DNA of 64,000 nt. It comes from CALGDE01 sp964655355 (GTDB taxonomy: Bacteria; Cyanobacteriota; Cyanobacteriia; CACIAM-69d). The stretch is taken from positions 1 to 64,000 of the forward strand of contig CAZZMD010000014.1 of assembly GCA_964655355.1 (NCBI GenBank), given 5' to 3'. A program made the position numbers and the translations under genes. The notes under the pieces are model-generated. The model worked only from the letters and a program-made list of their open reading frames with translations. It was not told the origin of the DNA and ran no database searches. This document shows positions 41,875 to 50,924 of this stretch, piece by piece (positions within the stretch are counted from its first letter, which is position 1; each line of letters starts with the position of its first letter).

Positions 41875-41930
41875 TAGATTCAGTCGGATAGATTCAGTCG
41901 GATAGATTCAGTCGGATAGATTCAGTCGGA
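41875..41930. repeat. Four perfect 14-bp tandem repeats
   Basis: TAGATTCAGTCGGA is repeated four times exactly (56 bases), starting 29 bases upstream of the rdgB start codon, within its probable promoter or leader. Confidence 0.97.
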
Positions 41931-41982
41931 CAATGCTAGAGCATCAATCTTAAGGCGTGGGCTCAAGGCGTGGGCGACCGGG

Positions 41983-43044
41983 TTAAATTCCCTTATAGCC
42001 CGCCTCGATATCTTGCTGGATGGGGCAGGGGGCTGGCTCGGGTTCCAATTTTTGGCGATCGCGTTTTGCCTGTTGCAGTTGTTCGTATTGGGTGAGGATA
42101 ATGCCCAGCAAAATGACGCCGCCGCCGATATATTGCGCCGTGGTGGGCAGGACCCCGAGGATTAAAAACGCTGACAGAATACCGGCGATGGGACCAAAGG
42201 AACTGGCGAGGGACACTTCGCTAGCGGTGGAGGTACGCAGGCCGGCAAACCAAGCCAGTTGCCCCCCCATCACCAAAATGCCGCCATAGACCAACATCCA
42301 CTGCCACAGAAACGGGGACGCCACATCCATAAAATGCTCCGGTCCAAAAAGAATCACGGCGGTGACCCCAAAGACAACGGTGGAAATGAGGGTGCGGCCA
42401 ATCATAAAGATGCCCAGGGGGATTTGCCGCAGGGCATAGGCACTGGCCAGGGAAGCGATCGCCCGGCTGATCGCGCCAATGGCCGCCAAAATTTCGCCAC
42501 GCCCCAGGGTAAAGCCCATCATGTCCGTCATCGCCGGATCAGGGGCTGCCAAGAATAGGGTGAGGGCGACGCCAACTAATGCGAGGGCTGCTCCCATCAC
42601 CGTCAACGCGCCAACGCTGGATCCCAGTACAAAAATACTGAGGGCCAGAGTCAGGGGCGGCTCCAGACGGCCAATCAAAATCACATTATTGACCGAAGTA
42701 ATCTCGAGAGCCGTAAAAGTGACAGCGGGACCAATCACCCCGGCCAGCACTGACACACTAAGGAGGGCAAACCAATCTTTGTTGGACAGTTGGGCGAGGG
42801 TGGAGCGCCGTAGTTGCTTGCCGTAGAGGGGCAAAACAATGGCAAGCACCACCAGATTGCCCACAAATAAAACATTGCAGAAGGAAATGGGATTTCGTCC
42901 ATCGACCAGATGGTCAAGGCCCAAATCCGTCAGCCGGCGAACGGTGGGATTCGATGCCGCAAAACACAGGGTCGCAATCAGGAGATAGACCCGATTGGGG
43001 ATACGGGCAAACAGGTTGGACAGGTTGGCGATCGCTTGGGCCAC
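41983..43044 (-). CDS. DMT-superfamily (EamA) transporter
   Basis: 353-aa inner membrane protein with about ten helices in two EamA halves (for example YLLIATLCFAASNPTVRRL, VLAGVIGPAVTFTALEITSV, VILIGRLEPPLTLALSIFVL, and later GPIAGILSAFLILGVLPTTA). The family exports small metabolites; the substrate cannot be predicted. It has a soluble tail of about 40 residues (QLQQAKRDRQKLEPEPAP). It is 33 bases downstream of the SDR gene, so likely co-transcribed. Confidence 0.87.
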   Translation of the reverse strand: MAQAIANLSNLFARIPNRVYLLIATLCFAASNPTVRRLTDLGLDHLVDGRNPISFCNVLFVGNLVVLAIVLPLYGKQLRRSTLAQLSNKDWFALLSVSVLAGVIGPAVTFTALEITSVNNVILIGRLEPPLTLALSIFVLGSSVGALTVMGAALALVGVALTLFLAAPDPAMTDMMGFTLGRGEILAAIGAISRAIASLASAYALRQIPLGIFMIGRTLISTVVFGVTAVILFGPEHFMDVASPFLWQWMLVYGGILVMGGQLAWFAGLRTSTASEVSLASSFGPIAGILSAFLILGVLPTTAQYIGGGVILLGIILTQYEQLQQAKRDRQKLEPEPAPCPIQQDIEAGYKGI

Positions 43045-43077
43045 GGGATTAGTTGCTGGAGTTAGTTCAGAGCAGTC

Positions 43078-44010
43078 CTAAACCGTTTGTAACCCATGGG
43101 CAATGGCCGCCGGGCGATAGCCCAGGGCAAAGGCGCGATCGCTATTCATGCTGGTATCGGGCGATCGCGGGGCCGGCATGGTCAAATCCGCCTGTAATCC
43201 TGGTTGGACGCGATCTAGGGGTACTTCCAAGGCGATCGCCAACTGCTTCGCGAAATAATAGCGGGACAATCGCTCCGGTCCCCCCAAATGGAGACACCGC
43301 AGTCCATTAACCGATTCAACAGCGTTGTCTCGGGCTTTATCCAGAGCGAGCACTAAACCTGCTGCCGCATCCTGAGCATTCACAGGGGTGCGGAACTCAT
43401 CGGTGAAAGCAAAGAGGGGCGTATCGGGCGATCGCAGTTTTTCAATAAACCCTTGCAAAAAGCTGGCGGACGTTGGCGGCGCATCCCCAAACATCAACGG
43501 CATCCGGCAAATGGTGGCCCCAGGATGGCGATCGCGGAGTCCCTGCTCTGCCGCCACTTTCTGGTCGCCATACAAACACACCGGCGAAACGGGATCCTCC
43601 TCGGCATAATGTCCCCGCAGCCCATCAAACACCAAATCCGTCGACGTAAACACCAAATCAATGCCGCGATCCGCGCACTGGGTCGCCAAATTCAGGGTAG
43701 CGGTGACATTAATACCCTGGGAAATTTCGGGGTTAGTTTGGCACCAATTGGGGCGAGCAGCGGCGGCCAGATGAAAAACAGCAGTCGGCTTGAAAACGTC
43801 TAGAAACTCAGCGATCGCCGTTTCATCGGTCAAATCCAGCGGCGAGGTTTTCACCTGGGGAATCGCGATCGCCTGACGATGGTAGGTGCCCGCAATGATG
43901 GCGCGATCGCCGCGATGTTCCACCAGCCAGCGACATAAATTCCACCCCAAAAAGCCACTACATCCCGTCACCCAATATCGTGATTCCCCTGATTCCCGAG
44001 CCATATCCAT
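43078..44010 (-). CDS. NAD(P)-dependent sugar-nucleotide reductase/epimerase-like SDR
   Basis: 310 aa, extended short-chain dehydrogenase. N-terminal Rossmann motif YWVTGCSGFLGWNLCRWLVE (GxxGxxG), then LDLTDETAIAEFL and VFHLAAAARPNW. The catalytic Tyr-Lys is YGDQKVAAEQ and a Ser/Thr-rich stretch FTSTDLVFDG precedes it. This is the RmlD-like (dTDP-4-dehydrorhamnose reductase) layout, including the short C-terminal lid. The substrate is not proven. It is probably transcribed with the DMT transporter. Confidence 0.82.
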   Translation of the reverse strand: MDMARESGESRYWVTGCSGFLGWNLCRWLVEHRGDRAIIAGTYHRQAIAIPQVKTSPLDLTDETAIAEFLDVFKPTAVFHLAAAARPNWCQTNPEISQGINVTATLNLATQCADRGIDLVFTSTDLVFDGLRGHYAEEDPVSPVCLYGDQKVAAEQGLRDRHPGATICRMPLMFGDAPPTSASFLQGFIEKLRSPDTPLFAFTDEFRTPVNAQDAAAGLVLALDKARDNAVESVNGLRCLHLGGPERLSRYYFAKQLAIALEVPLDRVQPGLQADLTMPAPRSPDTSMNSDRAFALGYRPAAIAHGLQTV

Positions 44011-44210
44011 TCCCGGTCTCCCTAGCGAACAACGCCGACCTAACCCTATCCCATCCCATCATTTGATTTTGCTGGACCTTAATTTTTCCGGTTTGCCCCA
44101 TCGCCCCCGGACCTCGCCCCAAACGATAGGAGAGAGTGAGGGGTATACAATATCAATCCCGCTACGATATCAATCCAATCACGATCAATTCTTTCACTCC
44201 CGCAATTGCT

Positions 44211-44417
44211 ATGACTCAGCCCGCTGTCCGTTCTGTCCGCCTCTGCACCGTAGGATTTTTGCTGGGGCTCGCCGGCGCTCTCCTTTGCCATACCGCCCCC
44301 GCAACGGCGATCAACACCACATCCCCCTTCCCCGGAGATCAAGGGCTGAGGGTTGAAGGCATGGCGATCGCCGCATTAACCCAGACCAAACAGAGCGATC
44401 GCCCTGGGCAAGGGTAA
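44211..44417 (+). CDS. Possible short secreted peptide
   Basis: 68 aa from the ATG at 44211: positive N-terminus, hydrophobic core (LCTVGFLLGLAGALLCHTAP) and an Ala-x-Ala-like site (ATA-IN), then about 33 mature residues with no recognisable fold. The frame is open further upstream, but that part is not protein-like. No ribosome site is clear. It could be a chance ORF. Confidence 0.4.
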   Translation: MTQPAVRSVRLCTVGFLLGLAGALLCHTAPATAINTTSPFPGDQGLRVEGMAIAALTQTKQSDRPGQG

Positions 44418-44561
44418 CAACGGCAAGGTCACCCAGAACATGAAAGTGAAGGACAGAGCAGTTAGAACTAGGGGGCCAGCCCGTCGTGCAAGGGTCAAGT
44501 TATCTATGCCCTTCTCCGTTCAGCATGTCCATCACTGAACCAAACATCTGAGCCAAACATC

Positions 44562-44861
44562 ATGTTCAAATCGATTCATCCTTCCGCCCGCCTCTTACTG
44601 CTGAGTCTATTCCTCGGGTTGGGATTAGGCGTATTCATCGGCGGGACAGCCAACGCGGCGGAAGCATCCCAGAGCTGGGTTGCCCAAGAAATCATCATTG
44701 AAGAAGAGTACGAAGAGGTCTACGAAGAAGAGGAATTTGAGGAGGAGGAATACGAAGAAGAGTACGAGGAGGAGTTTGAGGGGGAAGAATATGAAGAAGA
44801 GTACGAAGAGGAATTCGAGGAAGAGATTGAGATTGAGGTGGAAGTAGAAGAGAGTTTCTAA
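44562..44861 (+). CDS. Secreted, extremely glutamate-rich protein
   Basis: 99 aa. Residues 1-32 are a signal peptide (LLLLSLFLGLGLGVFIGGTA, cleavage after ANA). Of the 67 mature residues, 38 are Glu, the rest mainly Tyr, Phe, Val and Ile; there is no Asp, Lys, Arg, His or Cys. It is built of units such as EEEYEEEF. The net charge must be strongly negative. It could bind cations, or coat or tether something outside the cytoplasm, but this is inference. No family is recognised. The coding DNA is itself GAR-rich. Confidence 0.75.
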   Translation: MFKSIHPSARLLLLSLFLGLGLGVFIGGTANAAEASQSWVAQEIIIEEEYEEVYEEEEFEEEEYEEEYEEEFEGEEYEEEYEEEFEEEIEIEVEVEESF

Positions 44862-44909
44862 GGACCGATTACGGAGCGATCGCAACTGAGTGAGTTCTTT
44901 CCCAGGGCG

Positions 44910-45692
44910 TCATGCCAACTCAAACACCGCGATCGCCCGATCCATTAATCCGGCCATTCCTTGACTGGCGACCCCCGCCCCATGGCCATAGCAAGATCGA
45001 GTTCCCCAGGCGATCGCCGGCCAATGGCCCACCGGTGCGCTGCGATCGCCCTGGAGTTCATCCCGATAAATCCAACCCTCCCCCTGACGCCATCCCACGC
45101 GATCGCAGAATTTTTCGTAGTTGGCCTCACTCTCCCGCCACAGTTGGGCTTGGACCGTAAATCCAAAGCGATCGCCACTCCAATAGCGCCACAGATTATC
45201 CATCGTCCGCAAATCCGTTTCCGGCACCCGCTGCCAATCGTCAGGGGTCAAAACACCATTGGCTGGAACCCCAACGGATGTCGCCAATAATTCCCGAGTC
45301 ATCTGATCCGCCTCCGACCACTGCCCCATCCCTAAATATTGATTCAGCGGTCCATAATCAATCCCCACGTCCGATGCCAAGGGATTACTAGCGGGGGGAG
45401 ATTGACCGGGATGGGAGGATACGGTTTCGGGATTGCCAGGAAGTGTCGGCGATCGCTCCAGTCCAATCTCCGACGCCCTCTCTAACAAGCTATTGAGCTG
45501 GTGATGGTGGGATTCCTGCCAAGCCTGTAGGGTTTCAAGCTGTTGCTCAAGTTGATTGATTGGGGCCGGACCAGTATCAGTGGGGGCTGAAATTTCGGTT
45601 TTATCTGAGGTGCGCCGGGGAAATCGACCGGCGATCGCCAAGGAAAAACTACTCCCCAACGCCATCCCCACCAGCAACCACAACACTTCCAC
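44910..45692 (-). CDS. GUN4-domain protein with N-terminal membrane anchor
   Basis: 260 aa. A hydrophobic N-terminal helix (LWLLVGMALGSSFSLAIAG) is followed by a linker and coiled coil (INQLEQQLETLQAWQESHHH). The GUN4 domain occupies about 125-250: YLGMGQWSEADQMTRELLAT, IDYGPLNQY, LWRYWSGDRFGFTVQAQLW and WIYRDELQGDRSAPVGHWPA. GUN4 binds porphyrins and assists Mg-chelatase. Canonical cyanobacterial Gun4 is soluble, so this is probably a paralogue rather than the main one. It lies 10 bases after the WecA-like gene on the same strand, probably in one operon. Confidence 0.85.
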   Translation of the reverse strand: MEVLWLLVGMALGSSFSLAIAGRFPRRTSDKTEISAPTDTGPAPINQLEQQLETLQAWQESHHHQLNSLLERASEIGLERSPTLPGNPETVSSHPGQSPPASNPLASDVGIDYGPLNQYLGMGQWSEADQMTRELLATSVGVPANGVLTPDDWQRVPETDLRTMDNLWRYWSGDRFGFTVQAQLWRESEANYEKFCDRVGWRQGEGWIYRDELQGDRSAPVGHWPAIAWGTRSCYGHGAGVASQGMAGLMDRAIAVFELA

Positions 45693-45702
45693 AGGGCGAC
45701 AC

Positions 45703-46749
45703 CTAAGAGGTCTTCACCTGCCGCCACACCTGCCAACTGATATAGGTCAGCAATCCAGTGCCCACGATCGCATAGGCCGGACCACTGGGCAGCCCAGCAA
45801 ACGCAAGCGCCAACGACCCCACCCACAGGGTCAGCGCATAAATAAACAACACCGTCGCCCGATGGGACAGCCCCGCGCTCAACAATCGATGGTGCAAATG
45901 GCGTTTATCGGCACGAAAAGGAGATTGCCCACTGCGCAGACGATCCAAAATCACCGCAGACATATCCAACAGCGGCACCGCCAGAATCACATAGGGCAAC
46001 ACCACCGACGTCACCGCCGCCGCTTTTACTAAGCCGATCGCCCCCACCCCGGCGAGGGTAAAGCCCATAAAATACGAACCGCCATCCCCCATAAAAATCT
46101 GAGCCGGATTGAAGTTATAGCGCAAAAAGCCCAACGCCCCGCCCGCCAACGCCGCCGCAATCAACGCAGCTCCCGGCTGGTCCATAAACAGGGACACCAC
46201 CAACATCACCACCGCCGAAATCCCCGACACCCCAGCAGCCAACCCATCCAGCCCATCAATCCAATTCACCGCGTTGGTCATCCCCACCAACCACAACACC
46301 GTAATCGGCAGGCTAAACATCCCCAACTGCACCAATCCAATGCCGGGAATCGTCAAGAAATCAATGCTAACGCCCACATTCCAACACAGGGTCGCAATCA
46401 CCGTTTGCAGCAACAGCCGCACAAACGGCGACAAATTCAACAAATCATCCGCCAACCCCAGGGCAAACACCGCCAAACTCCCCAGGGCCACCCCCCAAAT
46501 CGCAAACTCTTGGCTCTGGGGCAACCATCCAAACGCCCCCAAACTCCACACCACCAACAGCGCCGTCACAAACCCCAAAAAGATTGAGACCCCCCCCAGG
46601 CGCACCATCGGACGCTCATGGACCTTGCGCTCCCCCGGCAAATCCACCCGCCCACTGCGCAACCCAATGGTTTTAACAATCGGCGTGGTCACCATCACAA
46701 TGGCCGTGGCGATAAGGAAGGCCAACAGGTGGTACGGGTAGGGAATCAT
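45703..46749 (-). CDS. WecA/MraY-type undecaprenyl-phosphate sugar-1-phosphate transferase
   Basis: 348-aa multi-helix membrane enzyme. It transfers a sugar-1-phosphate (probably GlcNAc-1-P) from UDP-sugar to undecaprenyl phosphate. Motifs: PGERKVHERPMVRLGGVSIF, NAVNWIDGLDGLAAGVS (DxxD region), AQIFMGDGGSYFMGF and RHLHHRLLSAGLSHR. The HLHHRL motif is closer to WecA/TagO than to MraY. It starts an operon with the GUN4 gene. It may serve cell-surface glycans together with wecB (9.98 kb) and uppP (29.1 kb). Confidence 0.9.
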   Translation of the reverse strand: MIPYPYHLLAFLIATAIVMVTTPIVKTIGLRSGRVDLPGERKVHERPMVRLGGVSIFLGFVTALLVVWSLGAFGWLPQSQEFAIWGVALGSLAVFALGLADDLLNLSPFVRLLLQTVIATLCWNVGVSIDFLTIPGIGLVQLGMFSLPITVLWLVGMTNAVNWIDGLDGLAAGVSGISAVVMLVVSLFMDQPGAALIAAALAGGALGFLRYNFNPAQIFMGDGGSYFMGFTLAGVGAIGLVKAAAVTSVVLPYVILAVPLLDMSAVILDRLRSGQSPFRADKRHLHHRLLSAGLSHRATVLFIYALTLWVGSLALAFAGLPSGPAYAIVGTGLLTYISWQVWRQVKTS

Positions 46750-47312
46750 GGTGCCAAGGGTAGGAAGATTGCGAGTAAACCCAGATCAGGCAGAGTCTAC
46801 TACATTTTTATGGGCGGGTCCGGGAAGTGGATCACCTTGGTCCACATCTTAGGTTTAATTGCAACACCCCCGGCCATCAATTCCCCCGCAATCCCGTAAA
46901 TTCTCTTAAGAATACGCCCCCTCTGAAGCATTTTTGAGAACGCTCCCCTCCTTCAATAAGGCGACCCCGCAGTTTAAATCGACGATCGCCGGTATCAGAT
47001 GAGACCTGGGAAAATCAGGCGATCGCCCCCTGCAACCCCATCATTTTTCAAAGGGTATCGCGCGTTGCATCCCCAGTCACACCGCCCATTACAGTATCTG
47101 AAGCACCCATATGACGATGACATTTAACAAGACATCATCAGGGATTGCTTATGGATAGATTTGAGATTTCAGGGGTAGAAATCAGGCGATCGCTAGAACC
47201 GGTGTGACATCTGAGGCAGAATATGGGCTAAATTTCAGGCATATTCACAAACACTTTTTCATTCGCGACCGATCACGCTGCCTGCTACTACCCCATAACA
47301 ACAGCCTGTCCC
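46750..47312. other. Intergenic region upstream of glgB
   Basis: About 560 bases between divergent genes, with no supported ORF or RNA. Three or four HIP1-like sites are present. The AT-richer part 47090-47240 is a plausible place for the glgB promoter, but no elements could be assigned. Confidence 0.5.
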
Positions 47313-49667
47313 ATGAGCCCGACCATCGCCCTCGACCAGATTGATCGCATCATCCAAAACCAACACCACAATCCCTTCGAGGTCCTTGGTCCCCATCTCA
47401 TCGAACCCAATGGTGCCAGCGCCAACGGCAAAACCCAATGGGTCATCCGCGCCTATCTCCCCAACGCCGATGCGGTCTCCGTCGTTTTTCCGAGCGATCG
47501 CGAAGACTACCCCATGACCGCCGTCCACGGGGATCACTTCTTCGAATGTCTGATCGAGCGGGACAGCATCGACAACTATCAGCTTCGCCTAAAGGAAGGG
47601 GAACACGAGCGCGTCATCTACGACCCCTACGCCTTCAAATCCCCCCTGCTCACCGACTTTGACGCCCACCTCTTCGGCGAAGGCAACCACCACCGCATCT
47701 ACGAAAAACTCGGTGCCCACATCGCCGAAATTGACGGTGTCACCGGCATCTACTTCGCCGTCTGGGCCCCCAACGCCCGCAATGTCTCCCTCCTGTGCGA
47801 CTTCAACCACTGGGACGGTCGTAAGCACCAAATGCGGAAGATGGAAGCGGGCATCTGGGACATTTTCGTCCCGGAAGTCAAAGTCGGCGACAGCTATAAA
47901 TTTGAGATCAAAAACTGGGAAGGACATATCTACGAAAAATCCGACCCCTATGGCTACCAACAGGAAGTCCGCCCCAAAACCGCCTCCATCGTCACCGACC
48001 TGGACACCTACACCTGGAACGACGAAGCATGGCTGGAAAATCGCCGCAATAGCGACGCCCTGAAACAACCCATCTCCGTTTACGAAGTTCACCTGGGCTC
48101 CTGGCTCCATGCCAGCTATGACAACCCCGGCACCCACTACGACGGCACCCCCGCCCCCCCCGTCGAAGTCACCGAACTCAACCCCGGTGCCCGCTTCCTC
48201 ACCTACCGGGAACTGGCCGAACGGCTCATCCCCTACGTCAAAGACCTAGGCTTTACCCACATCGAACTCCTACCCGTTGCCGAACACCCCTTTGACGGCT
48301 CCTGGGGCTATCAGGTCACCGGTTATTATGCCGCCACCTCCCGCTACGGCACCCCAGAAGACCTGATGTACTTCATCGACCAGTGCCACCAGAACAACAT
48401 CGGTGTCATCGTCGACTGGGTACCCGGCCACTTCCCCAAAGACGGCCACGGTCTCGCCGCCTTCGATGGTACCTGCCTCTATGAGCACGAAGACCCCCGC
48501 AAAGGAGAGCATAAAGAGTGGGGCACGTTGGTCTTTAACTACGGCCGCAACGAAGTCCGTAACTTCCTGGTATCCAACGCCCTTTTTTGGTTCGACAAGT
48601 ACCACATCGACGGAATCCGGGTCGACGCCGTTGCCTCCATGCTCTATCTGGACTACTGCCGCAAGGAAGGGGAGTGGGTGGCCAATGAATATGGCGGTCG
48701 GGAAAATATCGAAGCCGCCGACTTCCTGCGCCAGGTGAACCATCTATTATTCAGCTACTACCCCGGCACCCTATCGATCGCAGAAGAATCGACCTCTTGG
48801 CCCATGGTGTCCTGGCCCACCTACGTCGGCGGTCTAGGCTTCAACCTGAAATGGAACATGGGTTGGATGCACGACATGCTGGACTACTTCAGCATGGACG
48901 CCTGGTTCCGCCAATTCCACCAAAACAACCTCACCTTCAGCATCATGTATGCCTTCAGTGAGAACTTTATGCTGGCGCTGTCCCACGACGAAGTGGTCCA
49001 CGGCAAGAGCAACATGCTCGGCAAAGTCCCCGGCGACGAATGGCAAAAATTCGCCAACCTGCGGTGCCTATACAGCTACATGTTCACCCACCCCGGCAAG
49101 AAAACCCTGTTTATGAGCATGGAATTCGGGCAATGGGACGAATGGAACGTATGGAGCGACCTATCCTGGGACCTGCTGCAATACAAGAACCACCAGAACC
49201 TGCACACCTTTATGGCCGGGGTCAACGCGCTATACCGCAGCGAGCCTTGTCTATATCGCCAAGACTTCTCCCACGACGGCTTTGAATGGATTGACTGCAA
49301 CGACAACCAACACAGCGTCGTCTCCTTCATCCGCTGGGACGAAAACTACGACAACTTCGTCGTAGTGGTGTGTAACTTCACCCCCCAACCCCACGGTCAC
49401 TACCGAGTCGGCGTCCCCCAAGCCGGCTACTACGCCGAGATTTTTAATAGCGACGCCCAAAAATACGGCGGCAGCAACATGGGCAACCTCGGCGGCAAAT
49501 ACTCCGACGAATGGTGGTTCCATAACCGCCCCTACTCCATTGATCTTTGCCTCCCCCCCCTAGGCGTCCTAGTGCTCAAGCTCGACAAAACCAAAACCCC
49601 CGACATGCTCCAAGGGGGCCGAGCCGCGATCGCCCCCCCTCCGAGCACCCCATCCAGGGATTCTTAA
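47313..49667 (+). CDS. glgB: 1,4-alpha-glucan branching enzyme
   Basis: Makes alpha-1,6 branches in glycogen. 784 aa, full length. N-terminal N2/CBM48 modules (NPFEVLGPHLIEP, YFAVWAPNARNVSLLCDFNH) precede the GH13 barrel: WVPGHFPKDGHGLAAFDGT, DGIRVDAVASMLYLDY (nucleophile Asp), SIAEESTSWPM (acid/base Glu) and LALSHDEVVHGK. The C-terminal beta domain ends GVLVLKLDK, then a short Pro-rich tail. Its TAA lies inside the stem of the terminator hairpin. Confidence 0.97.
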   Translation: MSPTIALDQIDRIIQNQHHNPFEVLGPHLIEPNGASANGKTQWVIRAYLPNADAVSVVFPSDREDYPMTAVHGDHFFECLIERDSIDNYQLRLKEGEHERVIYDPYAFKSPLLTDFDAHLFGEGNHHRIYEKLGAHIAEIDGVTGIYFAVWAPNARNVSLLCDFNHWDGRKHQMRKMEAGIWDIFVPEVKVGDSYKFEIKNWEGHIYEKSDPYGYQQEVRPKTASIVTDLDTYTWNDEAWLENRRNSDALKQPISVYEVHLGSWLHASYDNPGTHYDGTPAPPVEVTELNPGARFLTYRELAERLIPYVKDLGFTHIELLPVAEHPFDGSWGYQVTGYYAATSRYGTPEDLMYFIDQCHQNNIGVIVDWVPGHFPKDGHGLAAFDGTCLYEHEDPRKGEHKEWGTLVFNYGRNEVRNFLVSNALFWFDKYHIDGIRVDAVASMLYLDYCRKEGEWVANEYGGRENIEAADFLRQVNHLLFSYYPGTLSIAEESTSWPMVSWPTYVGGLGFNLKWNMGWMHDMLDYFSMDAWFRQFHQNNLTFSIMYAFSENFMLALSHDEVVHGKSNMLGKVPGDEWQKFANLRCLYSYMFTHPGKKTLFMSMEFGQWDEWNVWSDLSWDLLQYKNHQNLHTFMAGVNALYRSEPCLYRQDFSHDGFEWIDCNDNQHSVVSFIRWDENYDNFVVVVCNFTPQPHGHYRVGVPQAGYYAEIFNSDAQKYGGSNMGNLGGKYSDEWWFHNRPYSIDLCLPPLGVLVLKLDKTKTPDMLQGGRAAIAPPPSTPSRDS

Positions 49668-49710
49668 GGGACCGTGTCCCTTAAGCGGGGTATCAGGGGC
49701 AGCGCCCCTG
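49664..49710 (+). terminator. Double-hairpin terminator after glgB
   Basis: First hairpin TTAAGGGAC / GTCCCTTAA (49664-49672 / 49676-49684) includes the glgB stop. Second CAGGGGC / GCCCCTG (49694-49700 / 49704-49710). The arrangement, with GGGGT between, resembles 40256-40303. The remaining 255 bases up to the next gene hold nothing recognised. Confidence 0.78.
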
Positions 49711-49965
49711 AACGCTCGCCAACCCGTCACGCAACTGATCCAAACTCCCCTGGAAATCACCCTGAACGTCCAAGGAGCCTTTGGCGTGACCGACCCGATA
49801 GAATGGATTAGAAATGCAATAGACTTTCAATCCAATCTAAAACCAATGGTTTAAGTGACGATTGGTTGACTGGGTTGGAGACTGTACTTCTACTTTTCAA
49901 GAAAGATTAGAGACTTTACTCTCCAGGGAAAGTCCCCTCAGCGTCCGTAAAGATATTTAGTGAGC

Positions 49966-50628
49966 ATGATGACAACGGACCATTTTGATCAAGTCACCCA
50001 GAAATTTGGTGATTTGAGATATATGAACGAGAATCAGGCCGCTTATCTACGTGACTTTGTGGCTGAAAAAGAGATCGAGACTGTTCTGGAATTAGGATTC
50101 TGTCATGGAAAAAGCAGTGCCTACTGGGCAGCCATTCTTGAGGATCTAGGAAAAGGACATCTCACGACAATTGATAAGTGCCGAGGGAATCCCGTATCTC
50201 CCTCTATTGATGAGGTCTTGGATCAATTAGGCCTATCCCATCGAGTGGACTATGTTTTTGCCCACCGCTCTTTTACCTGGGAGTTAGCCAAACTAATTCA
50301 GCAGAATCCCCGTCCCCAGTTTGATGTGTGTTATTTGGATGGGGGACATACCTGGGACATCACTAATGTTGGCTTTCTGTTGGTTGATCTACTCCTGAAG
50401 CCAGGGGGCTGGATCATTTTTGATGACTTAGATTGGACAATCTCTAAATCGGTGGCTAATCGGCCTAAAACTGCCCGCGACCCTTGGATAACCTATTCCC
50501 AAGATGAGCGGGATGCAAAAGGGGTTCGCATGGTGTGGGAGCTTATTGTTCCTGAGTTTGGTTATGTGAACCGCTCCGAGGTGCCGCATTTTCAATGGGG
50601 AGTTGCTCAAAAGCCTCTAGCCCGATAA
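49966..50628 (+). CDS. Class I SAM-dependent methyltransferase
   Basis: About 220 aa. VLELGFCHGKSSAYWAAIL is the SAM-binding loop; FDVCYLDGGHTWDITNVGFL and LLKPGGWIIFDDLDW complete a Rossmann methyltransferase of the type often found in glycan clusters (Methyltransferase_24-like). Substrate unknown. The gene is AT-richer than its surroundings. The fragment of a glycosyltransferase directly downstream (50648-50776) suggests it came as part of a larger glycan locus. Confidence 0.8.
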   Translation: MMTTDHFDQVTQKFGDLRYMNENQAAYLRDFVAEKEIETVLELGFCHGKSSAYWAAILEDLGKGHLTTIDKCRGNPVSPSIDEVLDQLGLSHRVDYVFAHRSFTWELAKLIQQNPRPQFDVCYLDGGHTWDITNVGFLLVDLLLKPGGWIIFDDLDWTISKSVANRPKTARDPWITYSQDERDAKGVRMVWELIVPEFGYVNRSEVPHFQWGVAQKPLAR

Positions 50629-50647
50629 GTAGAATCCGACACCAGTA

Positions 50648-50776
50648 GGGAAAACAAAATCGCTCGAAAAGCTCGAAGCGTTGAGTGAGCCACTCTGGTT
50701 CTAAGACGGATGTCCGACCGGTGAAGGCTCTAACAGTATTCAAGCGGGTTAAAAAGTGGGCTAGGCGATCGCTCAT
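50648..50776 (-). pseudogene. Glycosyltransferase N-terminal fragment
   Basis: On the minus strand, 50776-50648 reads HFLTRLNTVRAF and EPEWLTQRFELFERFCFP, which is the opening of the putative rhamnosyltransferase family (typical LxPEWLxxRFxLFExFCFPS). After FCFP the similarity stops and the frame runs into the methyltransferase's end. No upstream continuation with a start and ribosome site was found beyond the ATG at 50776. It is a truncated remnant. Family assignment is from memory. Confidence 0.6.
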
Positions 50777-50924
50777 CAGATAAGCCTGGATAAGCCTGAT
50801 TATTGGACTCGGGACTACTGCGGTAGAGCTACCCACCCTACATTTTATTCAAGGGAGCAAAAGGGCCGCCGTAGGCAATAGTCCCCCAAGTCACCGGCTG
50901 TCGATAAAGCTCACACCAACGCCC

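Noticed and set aside
50543..50836. Minus-strand 97-codon ORF as a whole gene
   Set aside because: It has no ribosome site and its end overlaps the methyltransferase; only the internal segment 50648-50776 resembles a protein family, so it is listed as a fragment.
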